Assembly: GCF_005121165.3 (NCBI RefSeq)
Contig: NZ_CP034413.3
Coordinates: 496,001-560,000 of the forward strand
Reading direction: 5' to 3'
DNA: 64,000 nt
Source: Dysosmobacter welbionis
Lineage (GTDB): Bacteria > Bacillota > Clostridia > Oscillospirales > Oscillospiraceae
The translations under genes were made by a program, and so were the position numbers. The notes under the pieces are model-generated. The model ran no database searches. It saw only the letters and a program-made list of their open reading frames with translations, and was not told the DNA's origin. Below, in pieces: positions 18,609-28,193 of the stretch (position 1 is its first letter; every line of letters starts with the position of its first letter).

Positions 18609-18972
18609 TGGTGGAGGTGAGGGGAGTTGAACCCCTGTCCGAAAGCACTTTAACGGGACTTTCTCCGGGCGCAGACGGTTATTGCGGGAGTCTTTCTCCC
18701 TGTTCCCCTTCCGGATGGCAAGCCGTCACGCCGTCCGGTCAGGTGAGAGTCATCATGCGTGGGCGGGGCAACTCTTACCCGCCGCACGGACGCCACATCA
18801 ACGACGCCTTCCCCGGCCTGTGGCCACTCCGGTTCAGACGGCCGCCTTTAATTAGGCAGCAATAGCAACTTGTCTGTTGTTATTTGATTTATAAATTGCC
18901 CGTTTTATGGCGGTCAGGCGCCGCCGCCCGCTGGTCCCGCCTCCATACCCCCGTCGAAACCGGTACACCCCC
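18609..18972 (-). ncRNA. ssrA: Transfer-messenger RNA (tmRNA, ssrA)
   Basis: The minus strand ends with the conserved TPsiC arm and acceptor (GGGGTTCAACTCCCCTCACC, then TCCACCA, with CCA encoded at 18611-18609). It begins at 18972 with GGGGGTG, which pairs with CACCTCC near the 3' end, and is soon followed by the hallmark GGTTTCGACGGG. The tag frame runs from GCA at 18899 to TAA at 18852 and encodes AIYKSNNNRQVAIAA, which ends in the AIAA degradation signal. The RNA rescues stalled ribosomes together with SmpB, whose gene lies 1.5 kb upstream on the same strand. The 3' end faces the mobile region, a common integration site. End positions come from pairing, not from mapping. Confidence 0.93.
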
Positions 18973-19193
18973 CTGTCGTCGGGACAGACTGTGCTCTACC
19001 CGCTCCCGGCTGCACCGAGAGCTCGCAATGCTCCGTTGTCCCTCCACTTCCCATCACAAACGCTTCACTGGTTTGTGATGGGAGCCTGCGATTCGCATCT
19101 CCATGCCGAGGGCCTTTCTGGGATATCTGGCAGGATACCAATGGAGATTGTAACACATCCCGCTGTCGGAATGTGTTACAATTCCATGACATT

Positions 19194-19951
19194 TCAGGTT
19201 TTGGTAAATTTTACCATCAGCTTCACCGGCGCGACTTTGGCCAGCAACCGGTAGAATTTGTAGAACAGCCGCGGCGTGTACATAGTCCTGCCCGCCTTGG
19301 CGGCCCGCAGCGCGCCCGCCGCTACCCGCACCTGGTCGCAGTAAGGCAGGTACTCAAAGGCCGGGGAACGGCCAGTGATGCTGCCCACGTCCAGGAACTC
19401 CGTTTTCATGGGGCCGGGGCACACCGCCGTAACGGTAATGTCCCTTCGCTTCAGCTCTTCACTGAGGCCCACAGTGAAGGAGGACACATACGCCTTGCTA
19501 GCGCCGTACACCGTCATCCGGGGCGTGGGGCAGAAGGATGCGATGGAAGACGTGTTGAGGATGCGTCCCCCGCCGGCATATAGGGAATGACCAGGTTCGT
19601 CATCGCCGTCATGGCCCTGACGTTCAGATCTACCATCCGGGTCTGGACAGCGGTCTCCGTCTCCCCCATCCGGCCCAGGTAACCGCAGCCGGCGTTGTTG
19701 ATGAGGATCGCCACCTCCGGTTTCTCCGCCGCCAGTTTTTCCTGCAGGGTGGTAAAGGACATGGAATCGCACAGGTCCAAGGGAAGGCAGACCGTCTCCA
19801 CCCCCACCATCTCCCGGGCGATCTCCTCCAGCCGGTCCTCCCGGCGGGCAATGAGCCAGCAGCACTCAATCTCCGGGAATATGTCCGTCAGCTGGCGGGC
19901 AAACTCCCGTCCCAGACCGGAGGACGCGCCGGTGATGATGGCCGTCTTCAT
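19194..19951 (-). CDS. Short-chain dehydrogenase (DltE/YqjQ-like), single-base frameshift
   Basis: The N-terminal frame gives MKTAIITGASSGLGREFARQ with the NNAG motif (LINNAGCGYLG). The C-terminal frame gives LNTSSIASF, the catalytic YGASK and VCPGPMKTEF. Between them the C5 run at 19567-19571 (G5 in the gene) is one base short; restoring it reads PYMPAGGRILNTSSIAS and gives 252 residues. The family is short-chain oxidoreductases acting on lipid-like or unknown carbonyl substrates. The gene lies between cyclophilin and tmRNA on the minus strand, 15 nt after cyclophilin. The break is probably a sequencing or assembly indel, since other genes in the window show the same type of change. Confidence 0.8.
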
Positions 19952-19966
19952 TGGGCTCTCCCCCTC

Positions 19967-20497
19967 TCAGCGCTTTTCAGGCTCCGGATAGTCCACGCCC
20001 TGGGTGTCCACCCGAATGCTCTGAATGACCACCGGTGTCTTGGGCTTGTCGTTCCAGTCGGTGGGGACCTCCGAGATGCGGATGGCCTCCTCCACGTTTC
20101 CGGTCACCTGGCCGAAGGCGGCGTACTGCCCGTCCAAATGGGGCGCCGGGGCCACCATGATGAAGAACTGGCTGCCGGCGGAGTCCGGATGCATGGCCCG
20201 GGCCATGGACAGCACGCCGGTGGTGTGCTTCAGGTCGTTCTGGACAAAGCCGTTGCCGGAGAACTCGCCCCGGATGTCATAGCCGGGGCCGCCCATGCCG
20301 TTGCCGTCGGGGCAGCCGCCCTGGATCATGAAGCCGGGGATGACCCGGTGGAAGATCAGGCCGTCATAAAAGCCCTTGTTGGCCAGGGAGATGAAGTTGG
20401 CCACCGTGTTGGGAGCCTTGGCGGGGTATAGCTCGCCGGTCATCACAGCGCCGTTTTCCATGGTGATGGTGACAATAGGGTTCGTCATGTCAGACAT
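19967..20497 (-). CDS. Cyclophilin-type peptidyl-prolyl cis-trans isomerase
   Basis: This 176-residue protein has the cyclophilin core: [28 protein letters not shown], with the catalytic Arg in FHRV, then [18 protein letters not shown] and [10 protein letters not shown]. It lacks a signal peptide, so it should act in the cytoplasm in protein folding. It lies 1 nt after the stop of smpB and probably shares its transcript. The start ATG at 20497 has AGAAAGGAA upstream. Confidence 0.93.
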   Translation of the reverse strand: MSDMTNPIVTITMENGAVMTGELYPAKAPNTVANFISLANKGFYDGLIFHRVIPGFMIQGGCPDGNGMGGPGYDIRGEFSGNGFVQNDLKHTTGVLSMARAMHPDSAGSQFFIMVAPAPHLDGQYAAFGQVTGNVEEAIRISEVPTDWNDKPKTPVVIQSIRVDTQGVDYPEPEKR

Positions 20498-20498
20498 A

Positions 20499-20972
20499 TC
20501 ATCGATTCCTTTCTTTTAGGGTGCGGTCAATCTCCCGCTTGGCGTCCCGCTGGGAGGCAGCCGCCCGCTTGTCATAGTTCTTCTTGCCCCGGCACAGGCC
20601 GATCTCCAGCTTCACCCGGGAATCCTTAAAATAGACGGACAGGGGCACCAGGGCATAGCCGTCCTGCTTCACCAGGGCATGGAGCTTGCGGATCTCTCGT
20701 TTGTGCATCAGCAGCCGCCGGGAGCGCACCGGGTCCCGGTTGAAGATGTTGCCCTTCTCATAGGGGGAGATGTGCATCCCATGGACGAACAGCTCCCCAT
20801 CCTTTACCGTACAGTAGGCGTCCTTCAAATTCAGCGTTCCGGCCCGGATGGACTTGACCTCCGTGCCCGCAAGCTCGATGCCCGCCTCGTACCGGTCCTC
20901 CACGAAGTAGTCGTGGAAGGCCTTGCGGTTCTGGGCCGCGATCTTGATTCCCTTCTTCTCCGTGGGGCTCAC
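20499..20972 (-). CDS. smpB: SsrA-binding protein SmpB
   Basis: This 157-residue protein has the SmpB signature ([32 protein letters not shown], then [17 protein letters not shown]) and a basic C-terminal tail ([25 protein letters not shown]) that enters the ribosome decoding centre. It binds the tRNA-like part of tmRNA for trans-translation. The start is taken as GTG 20972, just after AGGAAAGAG. A longer frame upstream extends into the promoter and does not resemble SmpB. The gene diverges from the NUDIX/wal operon. Confidence 0.93.
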   Translation of the reverse strand: MSPTEKKGIKIAAQNRKAFHDYFVEDRYEAGIELAGTEVKSIRAGTLNLKDAYCTVKDGELFVHGMHISPYEKGNIFNRDPVRSRRLLMHKREIRKLHALVKQDGYALVPLSVYFKDSRVKLEIGLCRGKKNYDKRAAASQRDAKREIDRTLKERNR

Positions 20973-21036
20973 CTCTTTCCTGGAAGGTTTTATTATAATA
21001 CCATATTTTCCCCGCATCTTCAAGAGAAAGTCACAG

Positions 21037-21065
21037 TTGGCTTTTTCTGGAGGATATGCTATAAT
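21037..21065 (+). promoter_or_regulatory. Promoter of the NUDIX-wal operon
   Basis: TTGGCT (21037-21042), a 17-nt spacer and TATAAT (21060-21065), 57 nt before the NUDIX start codon. Confidence 0.65.
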
Positions 21066-21121
21066 AAAGTGATTGAGTATGTCCTGAATATACAAAAAAT
21101 AGACACAAGGTGGAATGCTAT

Positions 21122-21670
21122 ATGAATCAGACTGCGGATCTGACGGAGAAGACCCTCAGCCGGGAGGAAAAGTACCAGGGAAGCTTCCTGAGCCTGCACG
21201 TGGACCAGGTGCAGCTGCCGAACGGCAGGACCTCTTTCCGCGAGGTAGTAGAGCATGTGGACGGCGTGGCCATTCTGGCCCTGGACGACCGGAACAATGT
21301 GCTCACCGTCACCCAGTACCGCTATGTGATCGGAAAGACGCTGCTGGAGATCCCCGCCGGAAAGCTGGAGCCGGGCGAGGACCCGGTGGCCGGTGCCCTG
21401 CGGGAGCTGAAGGAGGAGACCGGTGCCGTGCCGGACACCTTCCTGCCCATGGGCGTGACCCTGCCCTCCCCCGGCTGTCTCAGTGAGCGGCTGTACCTCT
21501 TCCTGGCAAAGGGCCTGCACATGGAGTCCCAGCAGTTGGACGAGGATGAATTCTTGAATGTGGAGCGCATTCCCTTCAATGAGATGGTCCACCGCGTCAT
21601 GGACGGGGAGATCGAGGACAGCAAGACCATCGCCGCCGTGCTGAAGGCAAAAGTGCTTCTGAATCTTTGA
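21122..21670 (+). CDS. NUDIX hydrolase, ADP-ribose pyrophosphatase type
   Basis: The NUDIX box is clear ([20 protein letters not shown], then TGA), followed by [13 protein letters not shown], typical of ADP-ribose pyrophosphatases (NudF/YqkG group). These hydrolyse ADP-ribose to AMP and ribose-5-phosphate. The length is 182 residues. ATG 21122 follows AAGGTGG by 9 nt. A GTG at 21110 inside that site is rejected. It is first in the operon, 14 nt before the response regulator. Confidence 0.88.
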   Translation: MNQTADLTEKTLSREEKYQGSFLSLHVDQVQLPNGRTSFREVVEHVDGVAILALDDRNNVLTVTQYRYVIGKTLLEIPAGKLEPGEDPVAGALRELKEETGAVPDTFLPMGVTLPSPGCLSERLYLFLAKGLHMESQQLDEDEFLNVERIPFNEMVHRVMDGEIEDSKTIAAVLKAKVLLNL

Positions 21671-21684
21671 GAGGAGACTCTGCC

Positions 21685-22398
21685 ATGAGCGATCCGAAAA
21701 CCGTCCTGATCGTGGAGGACGAGAAGAATATCGTGGACATCCTGCGGTTCAATCTCCAGCGGGCGGGCTATCAGACGCTGGAGGCCTATGACGGAGAGGA
21801 CGGCCTGGCTCAGGCGGTATCCGCCAATCCGGACCTGATCCTGCTGGATGTAATGCTGCCCAAGAAAAACGGCTTTGACGTGTGCCGCGCCCTGCGGGAT
21901 CAGGGCAGCAGCGTTCCCGTCATCATCCTCACCGCCCGGGAGGAGGAGGCGGACAAGGTCCTGGGGCTGGAGATCGGTGCCGACGACTATATCACCAAGC
22001 CCTTCTCTATGCGGGAGCTGGTGGCCCGGGTAGGAGCCAACATCCGGCGGACCACCATGACGCCGCCGGCTGCCGCCTCTGCCGCGGCCTCCGCCATGCC
22101 CGTGTCCGGGGATTTGTCTATCAATACCGACAGCCACCAGGTCTTCCGGGCCGGTAAGGCCATCGACCTGACCCAGCGGGAGTATGAGCTGCTGACCTTT
22201 CTGGCCAGCCATCCCAACAAGGTCTACTCCCGCATCGACCTGATGGAGCAGGTGTGGAACTACGGCTATGTGGGCGACGACGTGCGGACCGTGGACGTGA
22301 CGGTCCGGCGCCTGCGGGAGAAGATCGAGGCCGACCCCGCCAATCCTGTCTTCATCCTCACCCGCCGGGGCGCCGGCTACTACTTCTCCGTGAAATGA
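21685..22398 (+). CDS. walR: OmpR-family response regulator WalR (YycF)
   Basis: This 237-residue protein has a receiver domain with acidic pocket EDE near residue 10, phospho-acceptor Asp in LLDVMLP (about residue 54) and Lys in TKPFSMREL (about 103). A winged-helix DNA-binding domain follows (LTQREYELLTFLASHPNKVYSR ... DVRTVDVTVRRLREKIE). The neighbours walK, yycH, yycI and yycJ identify it as WalR, which controls cell-wall hydrolase genes and is usually essential. A low-complexity Ala/Pro linker (TPPAAASAAASAMP) joins the two domains. Confidence 0.93.
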   Translation: MSDPKTVLIVEDEKNIVDILRFNLQRAGYQTLEAYDGEDGLAQAVSANPDLILLDVMLPKKNGFDVCRALRDQGSSVPVIILTAREEEADKVLGLEIGADDYITKPFSMRELVARVGANIRRTTMTPPAAASAAASAMPVSGDLSINTDSHQVFRAGKAIDLTQREYELLTFLASHPNKVYSRIDLMEQVWNYGYVGDDVRTVDVTVRRLREKIEADPANPVFILTRRGAGYYFSVK

Positions 22399-22436
22399 CT
22401 CCGCCCCCCATTCTCTAAGGAAAGAAGGTGTTCGCC

Positions 22437-24233
22437 GTGTTCCGCAGCCTGCACATGAAGCTGATGCTGATTCTGCTGCTGCTCATCACCTCGCTGATGG
22501 CGGTGGTAGGTGCATTCCTGACCACCAGCGTCTCCAGCTTCTATATCGACACCTTTTACGAGCAGATCAGCGCCGTGTTCAGCGACGACAGCGACGGCTA
22601 TGTCTCCACCCTCCGGGCCCGGGCGGCCGAACCGGACGGCGCCGCCGGCATCAAGGAGATGCTGGAGGGCCGGGCCGGCTCCCTGGGCATCGACTACCGC
22701 ACCCGGAACTACTTCATCCTGGATGGGCAGAGCGGCACCTACCTGGACGGGTCTGCAGAGGCGTCAGAGCTCCCCCGGGAGCAGACCGCCAACCTGCTGA
22801 CCGCCCGGAATGCCGTGGCTCAGGGCGACAGCACCCTGGTGGGAGACCGCAGCGACATCACCGCCGACTATATGGACGCAGCCATCCCCATCATGGGGGG
22901 CGGAAACGCCTACATCATTTACATCCTGGACAACAAGGACACAGTGACGGACCTGAACTCCCAGCTCTTCCTCATCATCATGCAGGCGCTGGTGATCGGC
23001 CTGCTGATCTCTGTCCTGTTGAGCTTCCTGCTGTCCAAGACCATGGTGGGCCCCATCGAAAAGCTCACCGCCGGGGCAGAGCGGGTGGCCGCGGGAGACT
23101 TTGACAGCCAGCTCCCCGTGGAGTCCACTGACGAGATCGGCATCCTCACGGGCACCTTCAACGAGATGGCCGATGTCCTTCAAGCCACGCTGGCCGCCGT
23201 GGAGAACGAGCGGAACAAGCTGGACACCCTGTTCCTCCACATGACCGACGGCGTGGTGGCCTTTGACCACGACAGCCTCCTTATCCACTGCAATCCCGCC
23301 GCCACCAATATGCTCCATCGCAGTGTGCCGGAGGGCACTACCTACGATACCCTCTTCGGTCAGGTCTATCCCTTCCAGGAGACCCTGGCCCTCCAAAGAC
23401 CCAACTACGCCGAGGCGGAGATGGAGGTGGGGGACCGGACGCTGGAGCTGTTTCTGGCGCCGTTTTCCGACCAGGCCAGCGGCGGCGTGCTGGTGGTGCT
23501 TCATGACGTGACGGAGCAGCACCGCAACGAGGAGCGGCGCAAGGAGTTCGTGGCCAATGTCTCCCACGAGCTGCGCACCCCCCTCACCAACGTCCGCAGC
23601 TATGCCGAGACCCTGCGGGACGCGGAGGGAGACATCCCTGTGGAGACCTCCAACAGCTTTCTGGACATCATCATCACGGAGACGGACCGCATGACCCACA
23701 TTGTTCAGGATCTGCTGACCCTCAGCCGCCTGGATGCGGGCAATGCGGAGCTGGTGCTCTCCCGCTTTCCTTTCGGGGACGCCATTGAGAGCGTCACCCG
23801 TGCCAATGCCCTGGCCGCCAAGCAGCACGGGCACACGCTGACCTATACTCCGCCGGAGAGCCTGCCCTTGATCGTGGGGGACCGGAGCCGGCTGGAGCAG
23901 GTGATGATGAACGTCATCGGCAATGCCGTCAAATATACGCCCGACGGCGGACACATCACCATCACCGCCGGCTCCACAGAGGCGGAGGTCTGGATGGAGG
24001 TCTGCGATGACGGCATCGGCATCCCAGAGAAGGATCGGGACCGGATCTTCGACCGCTTTTATCGGGTGGACAAGGCCCGTTCCCGGGAGTCCGGCGGCAC
24101 GGGCCTGGGTCTCTCCATCGCCAGGGAGATCGTCCAGCGCCACCACGGCACCATCGCCCTGGCGCCCCACGAGGGCCCCGGCACCACCATCCGGCTGACG
24201 CTGCCCATCGGCGGGCCCTCCAACCCCATCTGA
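22437..24233 (+). CDS. walK: Sensor histidine kinase WalK (YycG)
   Basis: The order is TM1 (about 5-28), an extracytoplasmic loop of about 140 residues, TM2 (QLFLIIMQALVIGLLISVLL), HAMP (GPIEKLTAGAERVAAGDFDS), a PAS-like region, HisKA with phospho-acceptor His in NVSHELRTPLTNVRSYAE, and HATPase boxes (NVIGNAVKYTP, DDGIGIP, GGTGLGLSIA). It phosphorylates WalR. GTG 22437 is preferred because AAGGAAAGAAGG (22418-22428) ends 8 nt before it; GTG 22428 lies inside that site. The length of 598 residues is usual for WalK. Confidence 0.93.
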   Translation: MFRSLHMKLMLILLLLITSLMAVVGAFLTTSVSSFYIDTFYEQISAVFSDDSDGYVSTLRARAAEPDGAAGIKEMLEGRAGSLGIDYRTRNYFILDGQSGTYLDGSAEASELPREQTANLLTARNAVAQGDSTLVGDRSDITADYMDAAIPIMGGGNAYIIYILDNKDTVTDLNSQLFLIIMQALVIGLLISVLLSFLLSKTMVGPIEKLTAGAERVAAGDFDSQLPVESTDEIGILTGTFNEMADVLQATLAAVENERNKLDTLFLHMTDGVVAFDHDSLLIHCNPAATNMLHRSVPEGTTYDTLFGQVYPFQETLALQRPNYAEAEMEVGDRTLELFLAPFSDQASGGVLVVLHDVTEQHRNEERRKEFVANVSHELRTPLTNVRSYAETLRDAEGDIPVETSNSFLDIIITETDRMTHIVQDLLTLSRLDAGNAELVLSRFPFGDAIESVTRANALAAKQHGHTLTYTPPESLPLIVGDRSRLEQVMMNVIGNAVKYTPDGGHITITAGSTEAEVWMEVCDDGIGIPEKDRDRIFDRFYRVDKARSRESGGTGLGLSIAREIVQRHHGTIALAPHEGPGTTIRLTLPIGGPSNPI

Positions 24234-24272
24234 GAAAGTCACATCCGCAAAACCGCTGAAAGGAGGCTGCCC

Positions 24273-25556
24273 ATGGATCAAACGGCCCGGCGCAGGCGCC
24301 GCAACCTCATCCAGAACATCGCCATCGCGCTTCTGTCCGTCTCGGCGGTGCTCCTGTTCGCCCAGCTGCAGCTGTACAATCTGGGCACGTCGGAGGACCC
24401 GCTCTATCTGGAGCGGCTGACCGGCGAGGGCTCACCCTCCCGGCTGCGGGAGTTTCCCGCTCCGGTACGGGTGGTCCTCACGGACTCCTACGGCCGGTAT
24501 GGCAGCCTGGGCTTCACTACCAACAGTGACGGCTTCTCCGCCCTGGGCCTGCGGGAGGCTCTGGGCTCCGTCCAGCACCTTGCTCCTTCTGCAACGGATG
24601 CCTTTCGGGGTGCCCTCTCGGGCCCTTCCATCTATTTTGATTTTTTGAATCCCCTGCCCCTCCAGGTGCTTGCCGAGCTCACCGGTGCAGAGGGCACCGC
24701 GTTGGAGGGAAATGCCCGCTGTCTGCTGCTGGCCGCAGGGGCGGACGGCTCCGTCCATCTCTATGTATGGGACGGTGCTGATACCGTCCTCACCGGCACC
24801 GTCGCCTCCACCGCCCTCTCCATAGATTCTCTTACAGAGGCAGTGAGCCAGTCCGGCATGGGAAGCGTCTCCTTCGCCTTTGAGGTTGTGGAGATGGAGC
24901 CGCTATACGGCAAGCTGTTTCCCCTCTCCATCCTGCCGACGGAGTTACCGCAGCTGCCGGTCCTCTCTGCCGCTTCATCCATCTCCGGCACGGACTGGCT
25001 GCTGGCGGCTTTCGGCTTCAACATCAACACGCGGGAGCGCTATGCGGAGGCCGACGGCACGGAGGTCATCACCGAGGTCGAAGCCGATCGCTCCCTTCAC
25101 ATCCGTCCCTCCGGGGAGATCACCTACCGCAGCGGAACAGATGCTACGCTGGAGATCTCCGCACAGGAGGAGGTCCCCACTGCGGCGGAAGCCGTGCTGG
25201 GTGCCAGTATCCTGCTGGAACAGCTGACAGAGGACCGCTCCGGCGAGGCAAGGCTGTATCTGGAGTCCGTCAGTCAGGGCGGAGACACCACCCAGCTTCT
25301 GTTCGGATATCAGATCGATGGTGTCCCCATTCGCTTCTCCGACGGCGGACACGCCGCCGAGATCACGCTCTCCGGCACCAGCGTCACCCGCCTCACCCTG
25401 CGGTTCCGGCAGTACAGCACCGCCGGGGAGACGTCGCTCCTGCTGCCGCTGCGGCAGACGCTGGCCATTGCAGCGGAGCATCCCGGCACAGAGCTGTCTG
25501 TGGGCTATGCCGACGGCGGCGGAGACTCGGTATCCGCCAGCTGGCTGGCGGACTGA
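24273..25556 (+). CDS. yycH: WalK regulator YycH-like membrane protein
   Basis: This 427-residue protein has an N-terminal transmembrane helix (NIAIALLSVSAVLLFAQLQL) and a large extracytoplasmic domain rich in beta strands. Similarity to YycH is remote at the motif level; the call leans on position between walK and yycI and on topology. YycH and YycI contact WalK and modulate its kinase activity in Bacillus. ATG 24273 has AGGAGG 7 nt upstream. Confidence 0.7.
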   Translation: MDQTARRRRRNLIQNIAIALLSVSAVLLFAQLQLYNLGTSEDPLYLERLTGEGSPSRLREFPAPVRVVLTDSYGRYGSLGFTTNSDGFSALGLREALGSVQHLAPSATDAFRGALSGPSIYFDFLNPLPLQVLAELTGAEGTALEGNARCLLLAAGADGSVHLYVWDGADTVLTGTVASTALSIDSLTEAVSQSGMGSVSFAFEVVEMEPLYGKLFPLSILPTELPQLPVLSAASSISGTDWLLAAFGFNINTRERYAEADGTEVITEVEADRSLHIRPSGEITYRSGTDATLEISAQEEVPTAAEAVLGASILLEQLTEDRSGEARLYLESVSQGGDTTQLLFGYQIDGVPIRFSDGGHAAEITLSGTSVTRLTLRFRQYSTAGETSLLLPLRQTLAIAAEHPGTELSVGYADGGGDSVSASWLAD

Positions 25557-25603
25557 GTGCAGCGGATACAAGCCGCTCCGGCGGTGGAAAGGAGGTCCGA
25601 CGG

Positions 25604-26404
25604 ATGGAGAGCTTCCGTCTGAAAAACATCATCATTCTGATCCTGGCTCTGATGAATCTCTGCCTCCTGGGCCTGCTGGGAGTACGGCTGACCACCGGCT
25701 ATTCCGCCCAGGCAGAGGCCCGTCAGCAGATGGTGCAGCTGTTCGCGGCGGAGGGTGTCTCTCTGGATGACGGCATTATCCCCGGCGCCACACCGCCCGC
25801 CGGCCTGACCTTGTCCAGGGACCCGGACGAGGATGAGAAGCTGGCCGGCTTTCTCCTGGGAGATGAGCTGGTCATGTCTGATGGTGGCGGCGGCGTCACC
25901 ACCTATCAAAGCGAAAACGGCAGCGCCGTCTTCCGGTCCGACGGCACCTTTGACGTGGTGATCGAACAGAGCGGCGAGACAGCGGACGCCCTGTGCCGGG
26001 CCTTCTGCCGTGCGTTCCACTACGAAGCCCTCGCCTTCTCCCTGGATGGGGAGGACGGCAGCGCCTCCGCGGTCCAGACCTACGACGGGGCCCCGGTGGT
26101 CAACTGCACCGTCTCCTTCTCCATCTCCGGCGGGCGGGTGGCCTCCGTCAGCGGTACCCACCTGCCCCAGGCGGGACAGACCGCCAATGGGAACGGTGCC
26201 CTGTCCGCTCTGGATGCCCTCAATGCCTTCCTCGGCACCGTTCAGAGCGGCGCGGTGGTCACTGCCGTGACGGACCTGTACCTCTGTTATGAGCTGCAGA
26301 GCACCACAGCCACTCCTATGGCCCTGGTGCCCGCCTGGTGCGTTTCTACGGATACGGCTGATTATTATGTCAACTGCTACACCGGCGCGGTCTCCTCCGG
26401 CTGA
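25604..26404 (+). CDS. yycI: WalK regulator YycI-like membrane protein
   Basis: This 266-residue protein has one N-terminal membrane helix (NIIILILALMNLCLLGLLGV, a run typical of YycI) and an extracytoplasmic domain ending SGxVSG-like (YYVNCYTGAVSSG) with YycI-type VPAWCVSTD. It acts with YycH on WalK. It lies 47 nt after yycH, with AAAGGAGG upstream of ATG 25604. It is the last wal gene before a separate promoter for murA. Confidence 0.8.
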   Translation: MESFRLKNIIILILALMNLCLLGLLGVRLTTGYSAQAEARQQMVQLFAAEGVSLDDGIIPGATPPAGLTLSRDPDEDEKLAGFLLGDELVMSDGGGGVTTYQSENGSAVFRSDGTFDVVIEQSGETADALCRAFCRAFHYEALAFSLDGEDGSASAVQTYDGAPVVNCTVSFSISGGRVASVSGTHLPQAGQTANGNGALSALDALNAFLGTVQSGAVVTAVTDLYLCYELQSTTATPMALVPAWCVSTDTADYYVNCYTGAVSSG

Positions 26405-26554
26405 GTAACTGGAGCCCTGCCGGGCAGATAATTTGTTTCCAAATTTCTCCGCCTGTGCGCCGCGATTCGGCCTGAAGCGGCTGTTTTCAGCCGTCGGCGG
26501 CTTTGGAATTTTGACGAATTTTGACGCGGAACCCGTCCGGCTCGCAGGAAGGGT

Positions 26555-26583
26555 TTGCATTTTGCGCGGGGATATGGTATAGT
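26555..26583 (+). promoter_or_regulatory. Promoter upstream of murA
   Basis: TTGCAT (26555-26560), a 17-nt spacer, TATAGT (26578-26583), inside the 328-nt gap between yycI and murA. The rest of the gap shows nothing gene-like. Confidence 0.65.
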
Positions 26584-26732
26584 TTGGGTGTGTGAGCTTC
26601 CCCATCCGGAAAATTTCTCCGGTTTCGCAGGTCTTTAGCGGGTATGAAGCGGCACGGGCCGGGCACACTGTTTCATAGAAATTACAGGTGCCGCCACAAA
26701 AGAAAGCGCCTTTTGAAGAGAGGGTATCGACT

Positions 26733-28031
26733 TTGACAAAGTATATTGTACAGGGTGGTCATCCCCTGTTTGGTGAAGTAGAGATCAGCGGCGCCAAAAA
26801 CGCCGCCGTTGCCATCATTCCCGCCGCTCTGCTGGTGGACGGGGTCTGCCGGATCGAAAATATCCCCCAGATCTCCGATGTGACGCTGTCCCTGAAGATT
26901 CTGGAGCATTTGGGTGCCGGCATCCGCGTCATCAACCGCCATACAGTGGAGATCGACGCCAGCCGCATCCGCTCCACCCGAACCTCCTATGAGTTGGCCC
27001 GGAAGATGCGGGCCTCCTATTATCTGATTGGTTCTCTCCTGGGCCGCTTCGGCCAGGCGGAGGTCGCCATGCCCGGCGGCTGCAACTTCGGGGTGCGCCC
27101 CATCGACCAGCACGTGAAGGGCTTTACCGCGCTTGGCGCCAAGGTCATGGTGGAGGGCGGCTTCATCAACGCTTCCACGGAGACCGGCCGCCTCAAGGGC
27201 GCCAACATCTATTTGGATGTGGTCTCCGTGGGCGCTACCATGAATATCATGATGGCCGCCGTCCGGGCGGAAGGCAACACCGTCATCGAGAACGCTGCCA
27301 AGGAGCCTCATATCGTGGACCTGGCCAACTTCCTCAACTCGATGGGCGCCAACATCCGGGGTGCCGGCACGGACACCATTAAAATTCAGGGCGTGGACCG
27401 CCTGCGGGGCGGCAGCTACGCCATCATTCCCGACCAGATTGAGGCAGGCACCTATATGGCCGCCGTGGCTGCCACCGGCGGCCAGATCCTGGTGAAGAAT
27501 ATCATCCCCAAGCACATGGATTGCATCACCGCCAAGCTGGTGGAGATGGGCGTGGAGGTAGAGGAGCGGGAGGACACCCTTCTGGTCCGCCGCAGCGGCC
27601 CCTTGCAGAAGGCCAATGTGAAAACCATGCCCTATCCGGGCTTCCCCACAGATATGCAGCCCCAGATCACCACCGTCCTCTGCCTGGCGGAGGGCACTTC
27701 CCTGGTGACGGAGAGCGTCTGGAACAACCGCTACCGCTATGTGGATGAGCTCAAGCGCATGGGCGCCAGCATCCAGGTAGACGACAAGACCGCTGTGGTG
27801 GAGGGTGTGGACCATCTCACCGGTGCGCCCATCCAGGCCTGCGATCTGCGGGCCGGCGCGGCATTGGTGATCGCTGCCCTGGCTGCCAAGGGCGAGAGCG
27901 AGATCAGCTGCGTACAGTATATCGAGCGGGGCTATGAGGATATCGTCACCAAGCTCCAGGGCCTTGGCGCTTCCATCCGTACCGTGGAGGTCCCCGGTGA
28001 GTCCGAGGAGCTGGAGGCTCACATTGGCTGA
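26733..28031 (+). CDS. murA: UDP-N-acetylglucosamine 1-carboxyvinyltransferase MurA
   Basis: It catalyses the first committed step of peptidoglycan synthesis, PEP transfer to UDP-GlcNAc. Visible are the N-terminal EISGAKNAAVAIIPA, the loop MPGGCNFGVRPIDQHVKG with the catalytic/fosfomycin-target Cys, and the typical PYPGFPTDMQPQ and RYRYVDELKRMGA. The length is 432 residues, as expected. The start is taken as TTG 26733 (MTKYIVQGG) with GAAGAGAGGG 7 nt upstream; longer versions add residues not seen in MurA. It is inserted in the wal locus between yycI and yycJ, so wall synthesis and wall control are neighbours. Confidence 0.95.
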   Translation: MTKYIVQGGHPLFGEVEISGAKNAAVAIIPAALLVDGVCRIENIPQISDVTLSLKILEHLGAGIRVINRHTVEIDASRIRSTRTSYELARKMRASYYLIGSLLGRFGQAEVAMPGGCNFGVRPIDQHVKGFTALGAKVMVEGGFINASTETGRLKGANIYLDVVSVGATMNIMMAAVRAEGNTVIENAAKEPHIVDLANFLNSMGANIRGAGTDTIKIQGVDRLRGGSYAIIPDQIEAGTYMAAVAATGGQILVKNIIPKHMDCITAKLVEMGVEVEEREDTLLVRRSGPLQKANVKTMPYPGFPTDMQPQITTVLCLAEGTSLVTESVWNNRYRYVDELKRMGASIQVDDKTAVVEGVDHLTGAPIQACDLRAGAALVIAALAAKGESEISCVQYIERGYEDIVTKLQGLGASIRTVEVPGESEELEAHIG

Positions 28032-28193
28032 AACGGGGTACAGGCTTCTCTAGGTTTCCCCCGCTGCCGCGGGGTTATACAATCAAGACATTTCCATAGA
28101 TCGAGCGATTTTACGTCCGCGATGGAGGATGGCGACTTTCGTCGACGGCCTCCCTTGTGGACGTCTTACTTTTCACCGGAAGAGGTATGTTTT

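Noticed and set aside
22764-24281. 505-codon minus-strand frame opposite walK
   Set aside because: It mirrors the kinase codons and has no start site or recognisable motif.
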